From Bacillota bacterium (GTDB lineage: Bacteria; Bacillota; UBA4882; UBA8346), in assembly GCA_012728785.1 (NCBI GenBank), contig JAAYEK010000030.1, positions 1 through 37,759 of the forward strand: 37,759 nt of DNA, given 5' to 3'. The notes below the pieces were generated by a model that was not told the origin of the DNA, did not search any database, and saw nothing but the letters and a program-made list of their open reading frames with translations. Of the stretch, positions 9,146 to 19,613 are shown in pieces. The position numbers were made by a program, and so were the translations under genes. The stretch's first letter is position 1; every line of letters starts with the position of its first letter.

Positions 9146-9271
9146 TTATTGTAGGCACTATAACAAAGGTAGTTCAAACCTGTCTTGACACATTTAACCT
9201 TGGATCAGGTCAAACCCTCGCCCAGGCGGGTACTGCTAAACAAGAAGAGAAGGATTATACCCTTAATTAAG

Positions 9272-9297
9272 AAAAAAGAGAGTTTGAACTCTCTTTT
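9272..9297 (-). terminator. Terminator after yajC
   Basis: Stem AAAAGAGAG (9274-9282) with CTCTCTTTT (9289-9297); on the minus strand it is followed by a T-rich run. It closes the long yqfC-to-yajC gene row. Confidence 0.8.
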
Positions 9298-9605
9298 CAG
9301 CTCTTTACTCTAGAAATAGCGCTCTTCGCGAATTTTACTTCCACTTTGTCGGCAACTCTTAATTTGACATCTTCTTCATCAAATTCGATGATTTCACCAT
9401 GGAGTCCACCTATGGTAACTACCTTGTCGCCTTTTTTCAAATTACTAAGCATTGTATTACGTTGTTTTTGTTGTTTTCGTTGCGGCATGATCATTAAGAA
9501 CCAAAATACGACAAAGACCAATGCCATCGAGATTAAAAACGAATAACCACCGCCTTGAGCTTGAGTGGCAGATTGCTGATTGGCAGCCAACATCCAAAAG
9601 TTCAT
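9297..9605 (-). CDS. yajC: Preprotein translocase accessory subunit YajC
   Basis: Small single-span protein that associates with SecDF. One TM segment at about residues 22-41 is followed by PQRKQQKQRN and the conserved LKKGDKVVTIGGLHGEI, ending in a short beta domain. 102 aa is typical. GGGGGTGG lies just before the ATG. It sits 115 bases downstream of tgt, the usual order tgt-yajC. Confidence 0.95.
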   Translation of the reverse strand: MNFWMLAANQQSATQAQGGGYSFLISMALVFVVFWFLMIMPQRKQQKQRNTMLSNLKKGDKVVTIGGLHGEIIEFDEEDVKLRVADKVEVKFAKSAISRVKS

Positions 9606-9720
9606 TATTCCACCCCCTTTATCGTTTTACTTTTATTCGACATAAAAAATTATTTCCCTTTAAGCTAACTATGTTGTATTAAATTTCGTAGCTGCATTGG
9701 GAAAAAATAACGAATTAAAA

Positions 9721-10942
<1,222 letters not shown>

Positions 10943-10953
10943 GCTCCAATCTA

Positions 10954-11976
10954 CTAAAGTATCATCATCGCATCTCCGAAACTAAAAAAACGATAGCCTT
11001 CCGTTACCGCATGGGCATAGCTCTCTAAGACGAACTCACGGCCGGCAAAGGCTGATACCAGCATCAGTAATGTGGATTTGGGTAAATGAAAATTAGTGAT
11101 TAACCCGTCAACCACTTTGAATTGATAACCCGGATAAATAAAAATATTGGTCTCTCCCGAACCAGCCCTTAGTTTACCGTTATCATCCGTTTGGGATTCC
11201 AAGACCCTGACCACTGTGGTCCCTACCGCAATCACCTTTTTCCCTGCTTTTTTCGTGGCTTCAATCCGCTCAATTAACGAGTCTGAAATCGTAAAGAACT
11301 CCGAGTGCATTACATGTGCTTCGATCCGTTCCGTCTGGACCGGTCGAAAAGTACCTAGACCGACATGTAAAGTTAAAAACCCGATTTCAATACCGCGTTT
11401 CGCTAATTCCCCAAATAATCCTTGAGTGAAATGAAGCCCTGCGGTCGGAGCTGCGACCGAGCCCTCAAATTTGGCATAGACCGTCTGATAACGATCCGGA
11501 TTAGCCAAAGATGCAGTGATATAAGGAGGTAATGGTGTTTGGCCAACCTGCCCCAGCCATTCCCTAAAATCAATATCTTTTGAAAATTCAATTACCCTAC
11601 CCCCAGCCGGAGTCGTCTCCAATACCGCTCCGGTTACACCTTGTTCAAAATGTAACTTAACACCGGGTTTTACTCGTTTTCCGGGCCGTACTAAACATTC
11701 CCAAGCGGATCCGGATAGTTGTTTTAATAAAAAAACCTCAATCCGCGATGAACCCCCGTCTTTCATGGCAAAAAGCCGCGCCGGAATTACTTTGGTATCG
11801 TTAAATACCAACAAATCACCAGGCGACAATAGGGCGGGCATTTCCAAAAACATTCGATCACTATATACTTTTCGATTCCGATCCAACAATAATAAGCGAG
11901 AATGATCTCTTGGCTCCATCGGTTGTTGGGCAATCAGTTCGGAAGGTAATTGATAATCAAAATCGCTGACTAACAT
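10954..11976 (-). CDS. queA: S-adenosylmethionine:tRNA ribosyltransferase-isomerase QueA
   Basis: Transfers and isomerises the ribosyl moiety of SAM onto preQ1-tRNA to form epoxyqueuosine. Family signatures: FDYQLPSELIAQQP near the N-terminus, DLLVFNDTKVIPARL, PPYI, and the strongly conserved SVAAPTAGLHFT and HVGLGTFRPV. Near the C-terminus lie NFHLPKSTLLMLVSAFAG and GYRFFSFGDAMMI. 340 aa is normal. The ATG overlaps the era stop by one base, with GTGGGGG upstream, so translation is coupled. Confidence 0.97.
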   Translation of the reverse strand: MLVSDFDYQLPSELIAQQPMEPRDHSRLLLLDRNRKVYSDRMFLEMPALLSPGDLLVFNDTKVIPARLFAMKDGGSSRIEVFLLKQLSGSAWECLVRPGKRVKPGVKLHFEQGVTGAVLETTPAGGRVIEFSKDIDFREWLGQVGQTPLPPYITASLANPDRYQTVYAKFEGSVAAPTAGLHFTQGLFGELAKRGIEIGFLTLHVGLGTFRPVQTERIEAHVMHSEFFTISDSLIERIEATKKAGKKVIAVGTTVVRVLESQTDDNGKLRAGSGETNIFIYPGYQFKVVDGLITNFHLPKSTLLMLVSAFAGREFVLESYAHAVTEGYRFFSFGDAMMIL

Positions 11977-12866
11977 TATTCCCCCACTTCCCCATAACCG
12001 AACTCTTGAAGGTTTTTATCATTATTACGCCAGTTTTTCCTGACTTTGACCCATAAATTTAGGTAAACCGGAGCGTCAAGCAATGCCTCGATTTCAACCC
12101 TGGCTGCAGCGCCAATTGTTTTCAACCGGCTGCCCTTGGCGCCGATAATGATCCCTTTTTGAGAATCCCGTTCTACATAAATAACAGCTTCAATATAAAC
12201 TTGTCCATTGGGGCGATTGACGAAGTCATTGATCTGAACCGCCACCGAATGGGGAATTTCTTCTTCAGTATGATTCAACACTTGTTCACGAATGTATTCG
12301 GCGACAATAAACCGTTCCGGGTGATCAGTGACCATCTCCGGTGGATAGTAGGCCGGACCGTTAGGCAATTCGGCTACCAAGGAGTCGATCAAATCCGAAA
12401 CTCCCGCTCCGGACACGGCGGAAACTCGCAATACTTTCCTGGGTTCGATCTCTTCCGGCTCAACTAAAGGTCCTTGGTCCCCGGTTAAAAGATCGATTTT
12501 ATTCCAAACTACAAAAAGAGGCTGTTTGATTTGGCTTAAGATCTCAGCCACCTTCCGGTCGGCCGGCTTAAACCCGGCCGCCGCGTCAAGGACCCATAGA
12601 ACCACATCTACCTGGGAGAGGGCCCCCTGAGCGGTTTTTACCATTTTGGCGCCTAATTGATGTAAAGGGCGGTGTAACCCCGGAGTATCCACCCATACAA
12701 TTTGGTAATTAGGGCCGGTTAAGATTCCCCGCAATTGATTTCGAGTAGTTTGGGGTTTATCCGAAGTGATGGTAATCTTTTGGCCAACCGCCTTATTTAA
12801 CAAAGTGGATTTTCCTACATTAGGTCTTCCCACCAGCGCAACAAAGCCTGATTTGAAGTCTTTCAT
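11976..12866 (-). CDS. era: GTPase Era
   Basis: Ribosome-assembly GTPase that binds 16S rRNA. P-loop GRPNVGKS at residues 13-20, TTRNQLRG (G2), DTPG (G3), NKID (G4) and a C-terminal KH domain with GSRLKTIGAAAR. I choose the ATG at 12866 (296 aa): GGAG lies six bases upstream, and this ATG overlaps the preceding acetyltransferase stop as ATGA. An in-frame ATG at 12890 would add eight residues but has no reason to be preferred. Normal order next to cdd, dgkA and ybeY. Confidence 0.97.
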   Translation of the reverse strand: MKDFKSGFVALVGRPNVGKSTLLNKAVGQKITITSDKPQTTRNQLRGILTGPNYQIVWVDTPGLHRPLHQLGAKMVKTAQGALSQVDVVLWVLDAAAGFKPADRKVAEILSQIKQPLFVVWNKIDLLTGDQGPLVEPEEIEPRKVLRVSAVSGAGVSDLIDSLVAELPNGPAYYPPEMVTDHPERFIVAEYIREQVLNHTEEEIPHSVAVQINDFVNRPNGQVYIEAVIYVERDSQKGIIIGAKGSRLKTIGAAARVEIEALLDAPVYLNLWVKVRKNWRNNDKNLQEFGYGEVGE

Positions 12867-13336
12867 TCGCTTCTCCATTCCAAAAGCCAACGGTCTTCAC
12901 CGGGGCCATAATAATTAGCAATAAAATTTACCGGTTTCATTCCGAATTTATCCTGGTAGATATGAATAGCCGTATGATTTTCGGGATGGACTGTGAGTTG
13001 AAGTCTTTTAAAACCGGCCAAGGGAAGCCCTTCCAGGATCGTACGCAACATTGTACTGCCAATTCCTTGTTTTTGATAATCACGGGCAATCGCATATCCA
13101 TATAAATAAGCCAGCTCCGGATCGCGCCAGTCACGCATCAATTCAGCCAATCCAACCGGCTTCCCGTTTATTTTAGCCAAATAGACCCGGCCATAATTCA
13201 AAAAGGGAGGCAAGGACCATTCGTTTAGACTGCCTGGGCCAAAAGCCTCCTCATCAATATTCAACATGATCTCGCGCAGTTCATCATCGATTTGAGTAAC
13301 GATCTCGACATTAATTCTATTGATCCCCGGTTCCAT
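12863..13336 (-). CDS. GNAT-family N-acetyltransferase
   Basis: Acetyl-CoA dependent transferase of the RimI type. The acetyl-CoA loop is visible as ARDYQKQGIGSTML, followed by the HPENHTAIHIYQDKFGMK segment typical of helix 4 and beta 6/7. The target cannot be inferred. The ATG at 13336 is preferred (157 aa) because GGGAGG precedes it by a few bases; an in-frame GTG at 13348 overlaps that ribosome-binding site. It overlaps the cdd end by 20 bases and the era start by 4. An acetyltransferase between cdd and era is unusual for this otherwise standard gene row. Confidence 0.9.
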   Translation of the reverse strand: MEPGINRINVEIVTQIDDELREIMLNIDEEAFGPGSLNEWSLPPFLNYGRVYLAKINGKPVGLAELMRDWRDPELAYLYGYAIARDYQKQGIGSTMLRTILEGLPLAGFKRLQLTVHPENHTAIHIYQDKFGMKPVNFIANYYGPGEDRWLLEWRSE

Positions 13337-13745
13337 GAATCCTCCCACCTTTGGCTAACCGTTTCGGAGTGAAAGCCTCCGGTAAATAGTCTTCTAATAT
13401 GGCGTCAACACGTTTCCCCTTGATATTCACCAAGATCAAACGCAACTCCGTCCCAAATTCCGCTAAAAACTGGCGGCAAATACCACAAGGCGTACTTGGG
13501 GCCTCCCCGTCTACTGCTACCGCTAAGGACTCAAACTCTCGTTCGCCTTCGGATACCGCTTTTAACGCAGCGGTCCTTTCAGCGCAAATAGAAGCGCCGT
13601 AGGAAGCATTCTCCACATTGCAACCGGTATAAATCCGGCCCGACTTGCCCAACAAAGCGGCGCCCACCTTATATTGAGAATATGGCGCATAAGCCATCTC
13701 CCTAGCTTGAACAGCGGCCTGAATCAGTTCCTCTTCCTTCTGCAA
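13317..13745 (-). CDS. cdd: Cytidine deaminase
   Basis: Zinc enzyme that deaminates cytidine and deoxycytidine. Zinc ligand C54 and catalytic E56 in CAERTA, with the second ligand pair in PCGICRQ (C87, C90). 142 aa corresponds to the small tetrameric class. Start is TTG, seven bases after GGGGG. It lies 12 bases downstream of the dgkA/PAP2 gene. Confidence 0.96.
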   Translation of the reverse strand: MQKEEELIQAAVQAREMAYAPYSQYKVGAALLGKSGRIYTGCNVENASYGASICAERTAALKAVSEGEREFESLAVAVDGEAPSTPCGICRQFLAEFGTELRLILVNIKGKRVDAILEDYLPEAFTPKRLAKGGRIHGTGDQ

Positions 13746-13757
13746 GGCGCAACCCCC

Positions 13758-14456
13758 TTAGACCATAATTTGAAAAATGAAAAGGGTAATAAAAAACCCC
13801 AATAGCCCTCCGGCCAGTACCTCAAGGGGTGAATGGATTTTCGTCTCAAGTCTGCTTTCCGCTACCAACACCACTAAAAAGAAAGCCATTAAAGCGATTA
13901 AACCATTTCCGGAAAGTAAACTGATTGTTGTTCCGGCGGTAGCTCCTAAAGCCGTATGCCCGCTTGGCATTCCTCCTTGCAGTGGCCTGCCGGTTTGGGT
14001 CCAAGCTTTTCCAGTTATCACCAAGACCACTGTGAGGAAAATGGCGATTAAACTTAAATATGATGGGGTCCTTTGTAAAGATACAATTACTCGGGGAATC
14101 ATCGTCTCGAATTTAGGAAAAAAAATTAAATAACCGACAACTGCCGCTAGAAAAGAGGCCGTCAAAACAGCCCCCGCCGCTACGTTTTTAGCAATCGCCG
14201 CTAAGGGATGCTGTTCTCTGGTGATCATATCGATCGCCACTTCTACGGCGGTATTAATCATTTCCGTAACAATTACAAAAGCAATAACTCCCAAGAGGAT
14301 TATTATTTCTACTTTGGTCAGTTTTAAAACCAAAGAAACTAATAGCACAATCCCGGCCGACAAACAATGAAGCCTGATATTGCGCTGGGTTTTAAATGCA
14401 TAAACTACTCCGTCAAAAGCATAATTGAACGAATCGATTATCGTGCGGGATTTCAA
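13758..14456 (-). CDS. DgkA-type kinase fused to a PAP2 phosphatase domain
   Basis: The N-terminal part (about residues 1-120) matches diacylglycerol/undecaprenol kinase: FxYAFDGVVYAFKTQRN and the catalytic-site helix EMINTAVEVAID (65-76). The C-terminal part (about 125-232) is a membrane PAP2 phosphatase with GMPSGHTALG and ESRLETKIHSPLEVLAGG. Both act on polyprenyl or lipid phosphates at the membrane, so the fusion may cycle undecaprenol and undecaprenyl phosphate. The start is TTG and overlaps the ybeY stop (TTGA). Such fusions are known in Firmicutes; kinase alone would be about 120 aa. Confidence 0.92.
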   Translation of the reverse strand: MKSRTIIDSFNYAFDGVVYAFKTQRNIRLHCLSAGIVLLVSLVLKLTKVEIIILLGVIAFVIVTEMINTAVEVAIDMITREQHPLAAIAKNVAAGAVLTASFLAAVVGYLIFFPKFETMIPRVIVSLQRTPSYLSLIAIFLTVVLVITGKAWTQTGRPLQGGMPSGHTALGATAGTTISLLSGNGLIALMAFFLVVLVAESRLETKIHSPLEVLAGGLLGFFITLFIFQIMV

Positions 14457-14926
14457 AGGGGGTTCCTCCCCAACTCAAACTGTTCTAGTATTCTTTCTTC
14501 CTCAGTTCGCATTTTTTCGGTATCTTCCGGTTTTTGATGGTTATAACCCAGCAAATGTAAAAGCCCGTGGGCGCCCAGGTAACACAATTCTCTAATAAAT
14601 GAATGGCCGTAACTTTCTGCTTGTTCCATGGCTCGCTCCACCGATATATAAACATCTCCTAATAGGATTGGCTCACCCTGGATCTTGACTGACGGAATAT
14701 CGCTAACTTCCTCATTCATGGCAAAAGAAAGCACATCGGTTGGTTGGTCGATCCCCCGATACTTTAAGTTCAACTCTTGGATATATTCATTACTAACTAG
14801 GATGACCCCCATCTCGCAATCCTGTTGATGAAGCTCCAGACCAAATTGGAGGACATCTTCCACCATATTTAACTCTGCCTCGGTTAAATCCCGTTTCTTT
14901 TGAATATTATTTATCAGGACCGTCAT
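14453..14926 (-). CDS. ybeY: Endoribonuclease YbeY
   Basis: Zinc-dependent RNase needed for 16S rRNA 3'-end maturation and ribosome quality control. The zinc motif HGLLHLLGYNH gives H120, H124 and H130. 157 aa is normal. The ATG overlaps the end of pgpH by 20 bases. Standard position between phoH/pgpH and dgkA. Confidence 0.96.
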   Translation of the reverse strand: MTVLINNIQKKRDLTEAELNMVEDVLQFGLELHQQDCEMGVILVSNEYIQELNLKYRGIDQPTDVLSFAMNEEVSDIPSVKIQGEPILLGDVYISVERAMEQAESYGHSFIRELCYLGAHGLLHLLGYNHQKPEDTEKMRTEEERILEQFELGRNPL

Positions 14927-17105
14927 CGTTCTTTTTCCTTTCCATTTCTTTCAATACATTTTCGGGATATTCGATTCGGCTATGGAACATGCCGCCCAAT
15001 ATTTTGATAAAACTGTTCTTAATATGGTTTAAATCTCTCAAAGTGATATTACATTCATCAAATTGACCGTCTTCCAACCGTTCCCGAATTATCTTCTGAA
15101 TCAATCCCTCCACTTTTGCGGGGGAAGGCTTACTTAAGGCTTTGACAGCGGCCTCCACCGAATCGGCCAGCATTACCAGGGCAGCCTCTTTAGTTTGAGG
15201 CTTAGGGCCTTCATAACGAAAGTCTTCTTCAATTAATATTTCTCTTTCTCCTTGGATATTTTCAGTAGCCCGCTGGTAAAAATAACGAACCAAATCGTTA
15301 CCATGATGCTGCTCGATTATATCGATTAATTTCTTTGGCAAACCATGTTCCCTAGCGATCTCTACGCCTTCCTTTACATGGTAGGTAATTATTAAAGTGC
15401 TCAAGCTAGGGTTCAATTTTTCATGAGGATTTTCCAAAGAAAACTGGTTCTCCACGAAAAAGTAAGGCCGTTTAATCTTACCGATATCGTGATAATAGGA
15501 GCCCACCCTGACCCAGAGGGCATCCGCTCCAATCCCTTCGGCAGCGGCTTCGGCCAGATTTCCCACCATAATGCTATGATGGTAAGTACCGGGCGCTTCG
15601 ATTTGTAGCCTTCGCAACAAAGGATTGCTCGGATTGGACAACTCCAATAATCTAATCGGAGTGGTTATTTTAAAAATATGCTCTAAAAAAGGTAGCGAAC
15701 CAATGGCTAGTACTGCTGATAAGAAACCGTTGGTAGCCGCTAGTAAAACCGAATAGTAACTAAATGTGGACCGGAATAACAAGTTTAAGGCCGACACCGT
15801 AAACAAATTCGCGACTATCAGTATTGAACCGCTTCTTACCAGGTCCCGTTGGCGTTGAAAATTATATAGAGTTAAGACGGCAATCACACCGCTGACGAAA
15901 TAAAAAATGGTTAAAGCCAGATTATACTCAGCGATAATTCCGCCCAATAGACTAACAATGGCGGTTAAAACGAACGCCAATTGCCGTTTGATTAAAACCG
16001 CCGCCAACATTGCCGCAAAACTGACCGGCGCCAGATAAGCCAAAGCAGGGATTCTAGTCAACGATAATAACTTAATTAAGCCAACTACCATTAATAACAA
16101 TAATAATAATAGATAAAGCAACCGTTCCTCTTTTAACAAATCGGGGTGAAACTGGACAATATATACAAACCCAACCCCTATTATGAATAAAGTGAAAAAG
16201 GCTAAACTTAAAAAGACTTTCACTCGGCTGGATTCGCCTACAATCAGATGGAGATCCTTGAGCATCTTTAGATCATTCTCGGTAATTACTTGATTTTTAG
16301 CGATCAATATTTCGTTTTTCCGGTAGACCACATCCGGGACATCAGCCCGGACTTGATGTTCCAATTTGGTAAGCTTAGCGGAGTCCAGTACTAAATTGGG
16401 CCGGATTGAAATTTCCAATAATTCATTGATGGTTGGGATAACTTCCGGTGAAACCTCCTGTTCCCGAAGGAGATCCGGCAGTAGAAATCGGATCTCGCTG
16501 ACTTTTTCAACTCCGATCCGGCGGTTAAGTTCAATCTCTTTTAAAATCTGACGCGACTTTTCTTTTAATTCCTGATAAGCCGGGCCTTCCAAAGACACTA
16601 TCCCTTTTAATAAGGTGAAAGTCGGCGGTTCATAGAAGTATTTCTGATATTTGATTACCGGCAAATCTTCCTTGGTGATTGTCTTCTGATCCTGATGATG
16701 TTTGGTATGGATCTCATCGAGCATGCTGAAAACCCGATTTAGGTTATAAGCGACTAAATCACTAACCCCTTCATCAATCCGGTAATATTCCGGATCGAGC
16801 TTTGCAATCTGCAAAGCCTGGTCTACCGCTTCTTGTTGCACTAATTTGGTGGCCTCAGGGTTAACGACTGTTCGCGGCGCAATAATATCTTCCTTGCTTG
16901 CTTGTCCCACTTTGATATCGAGATTCATTGGGAAAAGATCGATTTGAAGCAAAGTAATTAGAAAGAAAAAGCAGATTATAACCAAGGTCCATTCCCGAAA
17001 GGAGGGAATCCGAAAAACCCCTACTACCTTAGAGGAAACATCCAATAGATTACTATTAACGGCCTTTGCTCTTTTACCTAGATTTTGATGATCATTGGTT
17101 TCCAT
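14907..17105 (-). CDS. pgpH: 7TM-HD protein, cyclic-di-AMP phosphodiesterase PgpH
   Basis: Membrane phosphodiesterase predicted to degrade c-di-AMP. An N-terminal TM, a large extracellular 7TMR-HDED domain, seven TM segments in the middle, and a cytoplasmic HD domain with TYHHSIMVGNLAEAAAE, then SYYHDIGKIKRP (HD at residues 539-540 counted from this start). I choose the ATG at 17105 (732 aa), which overlaps phoH by 14 bases with a GGGG tract nine bases before it. A start at 17147 would add 14 residues and a 56-base overlap. Between phoH and ybeY, as in other Firmicutes. Confidence 0.93.
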   Translation of the reverse strand: METNDHQNLGKRAKAVNSNLLDVSSKVVGVFRIPSFREWTLVIICFFFLITLLQIDLFPMNLDIKVGQASKEDIIAPRTVVNPEATKLVQQEAVDQALQIAKLDPEYYRIDEGVSDLVAYNLNRVFSMLDEIHTKHHQDQKTITKEDLPVIKYQKYFYEPPTFTLLKGIVSLEGPAYQELKEKSRQILKEIELNRRIGVEKVSEIRFLLPDLLREQEVSPEVIPTINELLEISIRPNLVLDSAKLTKLEHQVRADVPDVVYRKNEILIAKNQVITENDLKMLKDLHLIVGESSRVKVFLSLAFFTLFIIGVGFVYIVQFHPDLLKEERLLYLLLLLLLMVVGLIKLLSLTRIPALAYLAPVSFAAMLAAVLIKRQLAFVLTAIVSLLGGIIAEYNLALTIFYFVSGVIAVLTLYNFQRQRDLVRSGSILIVANLFTVSALNLLFRSTFSYYSVLLAATNGFLSAVLAIGSLPFLEHIFKITTPIRLLELSNPSNPLLRRLQIEAPGTYHHSIMVGNLAEAAAEGIGADALWVRVGSYYHDIGKIKRPYFFVENQFSLENPHEKLNPSLSTLIITYHVKEGVEIAREHGLPKKLIDIIEQHHGNDLVRYFYQRATENIQGEREILIEEDFRYEGPKPQTKEAALVMLADSVEAAVKALSKPSPAKVEGLIQKIIRERLEDGQFDECNITLRDLNHIKNSFIKILGGMFHSRIEYPENVLKEMERKKNDDGPDK

Positions 17106-18087
17106 TAGGGTCATCCCCTTTTTTTTCGGCATTATGATATCGTTCATAGGCTTGAATGATTTTCTGCACCAATTCGTGTCGAACTACATCACGGTCGGTT
17201 AATGTCACCGAAGCTATGCCGGGTATTCCGGTAAATATTTCGGAAACATTGGCCAGTCCCGAGACAACCCCTTTACCCAAATCAACTTGAGTAATATCTC
17301 CGGTAACTACCGCTTTGGAACCAAACCCCATCCGGGTTAAAAACATTTTCATCTGTTCAGCCGTGGTATTTTGGGCTTCATCCAAAATAATGAAGGAATC
17401 ATCTAAAGTCCGGCCTCGCATATAGGCGAGGGGCGCAATTTCGATTATTCCCCGCTCCATATTTTTCTGAAACAGCTCGACTCCCATGACATCGTAAAGA
17501 GCGTCATAAAGAGGTCTTAAATAAGGATCTACCTTATCCTGAAGGTCACCCGGTAAAAAACCGAGTTTTTCTCCTGCTTCCACCGCCGGCCTGGTTAAGA
17601 TCATCCGATTGACTTCTTTGGCCTGTAAAGCGGCTACCGCTAAAGCTACCGCCAAATAAGTCTTACCCGTTCCCGCCGGTCCGATCCCAAAAGTTAACCC
17701 ATTGCCTTTTATGGAGTCCACATAGAGTTTTTGTCCGATAGTTCTGGGAAAAATCTTCTTCCCCCGCGCGGTAACGGCGACAACTTCGTCGGTAAACCCG
17801 GTGATTTTACTAATCTGTCCTTCTTTAGCCATTTTGACCAGATAATTTATTTCGGAAAGTACTGGATGATATCCCTTCTTGTACTGTTGTTCTAATATAT
17901 TGAGAATAACCGCAGCCTGTTCCATTTGATCTATTGGGCCGGAGAGGGCCAATTCGTTGCCTCGTGAAAAAATCGATATCTCTAGGCCTTTCCCAATTGT
18001 TCTGATATTCTCTTCCATTTTCCCAATAAGTTGCGGCGCGATTCGGGGATCGATCTCAATTTTTTTCTCCTGAGTATGACCGATCAT
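17092..18087 (-). CDS. phoH: PhoH-family ATPase
   Basis: P-loop ATPase linked to RNA metabolism with YbeY; its exact job is not settled. Walker A GPAGTGKT at 136-143, Walker B ILDEAQN at 234-240, and an N-terminal KH-like region. 331 aa is typical. AAAGGAG lies six bases before the ATG, inside the end of yqfD (32-base overlap). Confidence 0.96.
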   Translation of the reverse strand: MIGHTQEKKIEIDPRIAPQLIGKMEENIRTIGKGLEISIFSRGNELALSGPIDQMEQAAVILNILEQQYKKGYHPVLSEINYLVKMAKEGQISKITGFTDEVVAVTARGKKIFPRTIGQKLYVDSIKGNGLTFGIGPAGTGKTYLAVALAVAALQAKEVNRMILTRPAVEAGEKLGFLPGDLQDKVDPYLRPLYDALYDVMGVELFQKNMERGIIEIAPLAYMRGRTLDDSFIILDEAQNTTAEQMKMFLTRMGFGSKAVVTGDITQVDLGKGVVSGLANVSEIFTGIPGIASVTLTDRDVVRHELVQKIIQAYERYHNAEKKGDDPNGNQ

Positions 18088-19285
18088 TAAGTCTCCTTTC
18101 TATAGGCGCTAACATTGCTATATCTTGAGTGATTTCAAAAGTCAGAATTAATTTTAAATAATCCCCCTCATCAATCCAAGTTGCGCTTGGCGCTCCCGTT
18201 ACTAATCCTACCAGATATTTTTGCTTGGCCTTTGCCTCCTGGAGCGCCTCGTTTCTAATCACGCTCATTGATAGAGTTTGTTTTTGCCATCTTACTTTTT
18301 GCCAAACATCCTTAATGATTTCTACACCCTTATCGGGATTCCTTCCATAAAAGATTCGTTTCCGGAAACGCTCCCAAACCTTCTCTCCCTTCAAACGGTT
18401 TGGGTTTCCCCATATCTTCCAAACCCGTTCTCCCCAACGGAGGGAATAAACTGAGTTAGCTTTATTTAAATAGAAGGCCCGCCAAACCTTTTTAGGTTGG
18501 ATTACTTCTAAATCATACCAAACCCGTGCTTCCACAATCCCACTGGCTGGGATGGTTTTGATAAAAGTCGCTCCCGTTTCCGGATCAACATGACAAACTC
18601 TGCCGCTAATCAATAAATCCCCCCGGGCTACGGTGTCCCCTTCACTGACTATAGATTGGCCCCTGATTACGGCTATTTTGGTAATTAGTCCATCCCGTTC
18701 GGCAACTAAGTCGCAGCCTTGATCGGGTGGAGGAGGAGTTTTACGTTTAACCGCTTTGACTTCAGCAACCACTCCTTTAAAATTAACTCCCAACCAGACC
18801 GCTTCGGGGGTCCTAATAATCGCGTCCCTTTCGATCCGGCGTTTTTCCCGGGCCAACTCTCTAGTGGGACTACCCGGCTTCAGACCGACATTCTTTAATG
18901 TTCTAATTAATTCTTCCCGTTCCCTGCCGCTAAATCCCTCTACTTTAATAAATAACATTAAGTTGGATAAATATAATAATAAACCGATAACAAGCGCCGC
19001 GCTAAGCCAAAATATCTTCCGTCGCATAATTTTTTGGCGCAAGAAAGGCCAGCCTCTCCGGTGTCTTATCTTAACCAACACCCCGGCATTTTTTACAAAA
19101 GGCCTAATCTTGACGAAACCACGGTTCCGTATTTTGGCTACCATTATAGTTGGCGCAACTTTTTTGACGTCCCAAAGATAAAAACCGGACCCGGTCAATA
19201 AGTTGATTAATTTTTCTAAATGGACCCCTCTGATGATAATTTCTACATATCCGGCGCAAAAAGAGATGATTTGATTGAACCACAA
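18056..19285 (-). CDS. yqfD: Sporulation protein YqfD
   Basis: Membrane protein made in the mother cell during sporulation in Bacillus; needed for efficient sporulation, mechanism unknown. N-terminal cytoplasmic region (FCAGYVEIIIRG), one TM segment at about 90-110, then a large extracytoplasmic part beginning KVEGFSGREREELIRTL, a POTRA-like segment. 409 aa matches the family. Start is TTG, and GGAGG nine bases upstream is inside the last codons of yqfC. Confidence 0.93.
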   Translation of the reverse strand: MWFNQIISFCAGYVEIIIRGVHLEKLINLLTGSGFYLWDVKKVAPTIMVAKIRNRGFVKIRPFVKNAGVLVKIRHRRGWPFLRQKIMRRKIFWLSAALVIGLLLYLSNLMLFIKVEGFSGREREELIRTLKNVGLKPGSPTRELAREKRRIERDAIIRTPEAVWLGVNFKGVVAEVKAVKRKTPPPPDQGCDLVAERDGLITKIAVIRGQSIVSEGDTVARGDLLISGRVCHVDPETGATFIKTIPASGIVEARVWYDLEVIQPKKVWRAFYLNKANSVYSLRWGERVWKIWGNPNRLKGEKVWERFRKRIFYGRNPDKGVEIIKDVWQKVRWQKQTLSMSVIRNEALQEAKAKQKYLVGLVTGAPSATWIDEGDYLKLILTFEITQDIAMLAPIERRLNDRSYSGEKN

Positions 19286-19291
19286 GTTCAG

Positions 19292-19576
19292 TTACCTCCA
19301 ATCCACCATTTCAATTTGGCCAACTTTACCGGTTATCACCAATTCTTCTTTTAATACCGAGACTAAAACCAATTCCGCACCGGCGATTTTTAGTTCTCCT
19401 AATTTGGTACCTACCCTAATTATGGTAGGTTCGTATTCGATTACCCCCCGGTGGTTTTCGATTACCACTTGTTGGTTGCCGCTGATGACTATTTTTGGTA
19501 GGTCAATCACCGTATCGAGGGGTAACTCTAAAAACTCGGCCAGTTTCGCTTTTAACCGGTTTTGTTTTAATCTCAA
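19292..19576 (-). CDS. yqfC: Sporulation protein YqfC
   Basis: Small sporulation protein of unknown mechanism, co-transcribed with yqfD in Bacillus. The family core LPKIVISGNQQVVIENHRGVIEY is visible at residues 26-48. 94 aa is normal. The start is TTG with GGGAGGG six bases before it. That ribosome-binding site is one arm of a perfect 9-bp hairpin (see 19583-19613). First gene of the long minus-strand row. Confidence 0.92.
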   Translation of the reverse strand: MRLKQNRLKAKLAEFLELPLDTVIDLPKIVISGNQQVVIENHRGVIEYEPTIIRVGTKLGELKIAGAELVLVSVLKEELVITGKVGQIEMVDWR

Positions 19577-19582
19577 GAAAAT

Positions 19583-19613
19583 CCCTCCCCTATGTTTTAT
19601 GCAGAGGGGAGGG
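19583..19613 (-). promoter_or_regulatory. Hairpin masking the yqfC ribosome-binding site
   Basis: On the minus strand CCCTCCCCT (complement of 19605-19613) precedes AGGGGAGGG (complement of 19583-19591) with a 13-base loop. The second arm is the Shine-Dalgarno of yqfC. Nine GC-rich pairs would block initiation unless opened, so a translation-level switch is plausible. It could also be a chance product of the quasi-repetitive DNA next to it. Confidence 0.55.

Noticed and set aside
9190-9260. TPP-riboswitch-like words (GACCTGATCC) on the minus strand
   Set aside because: CTGAGA and the conserved GCGTAGGGA parts are missing, and no thiamine gene follows. The true element is at 35866-35932.
12867-12890. 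Longer N-terminus for Era
   Set aside because: The ATG at 12866 has a good ribosome-binding site and the usual ATGA coupling.
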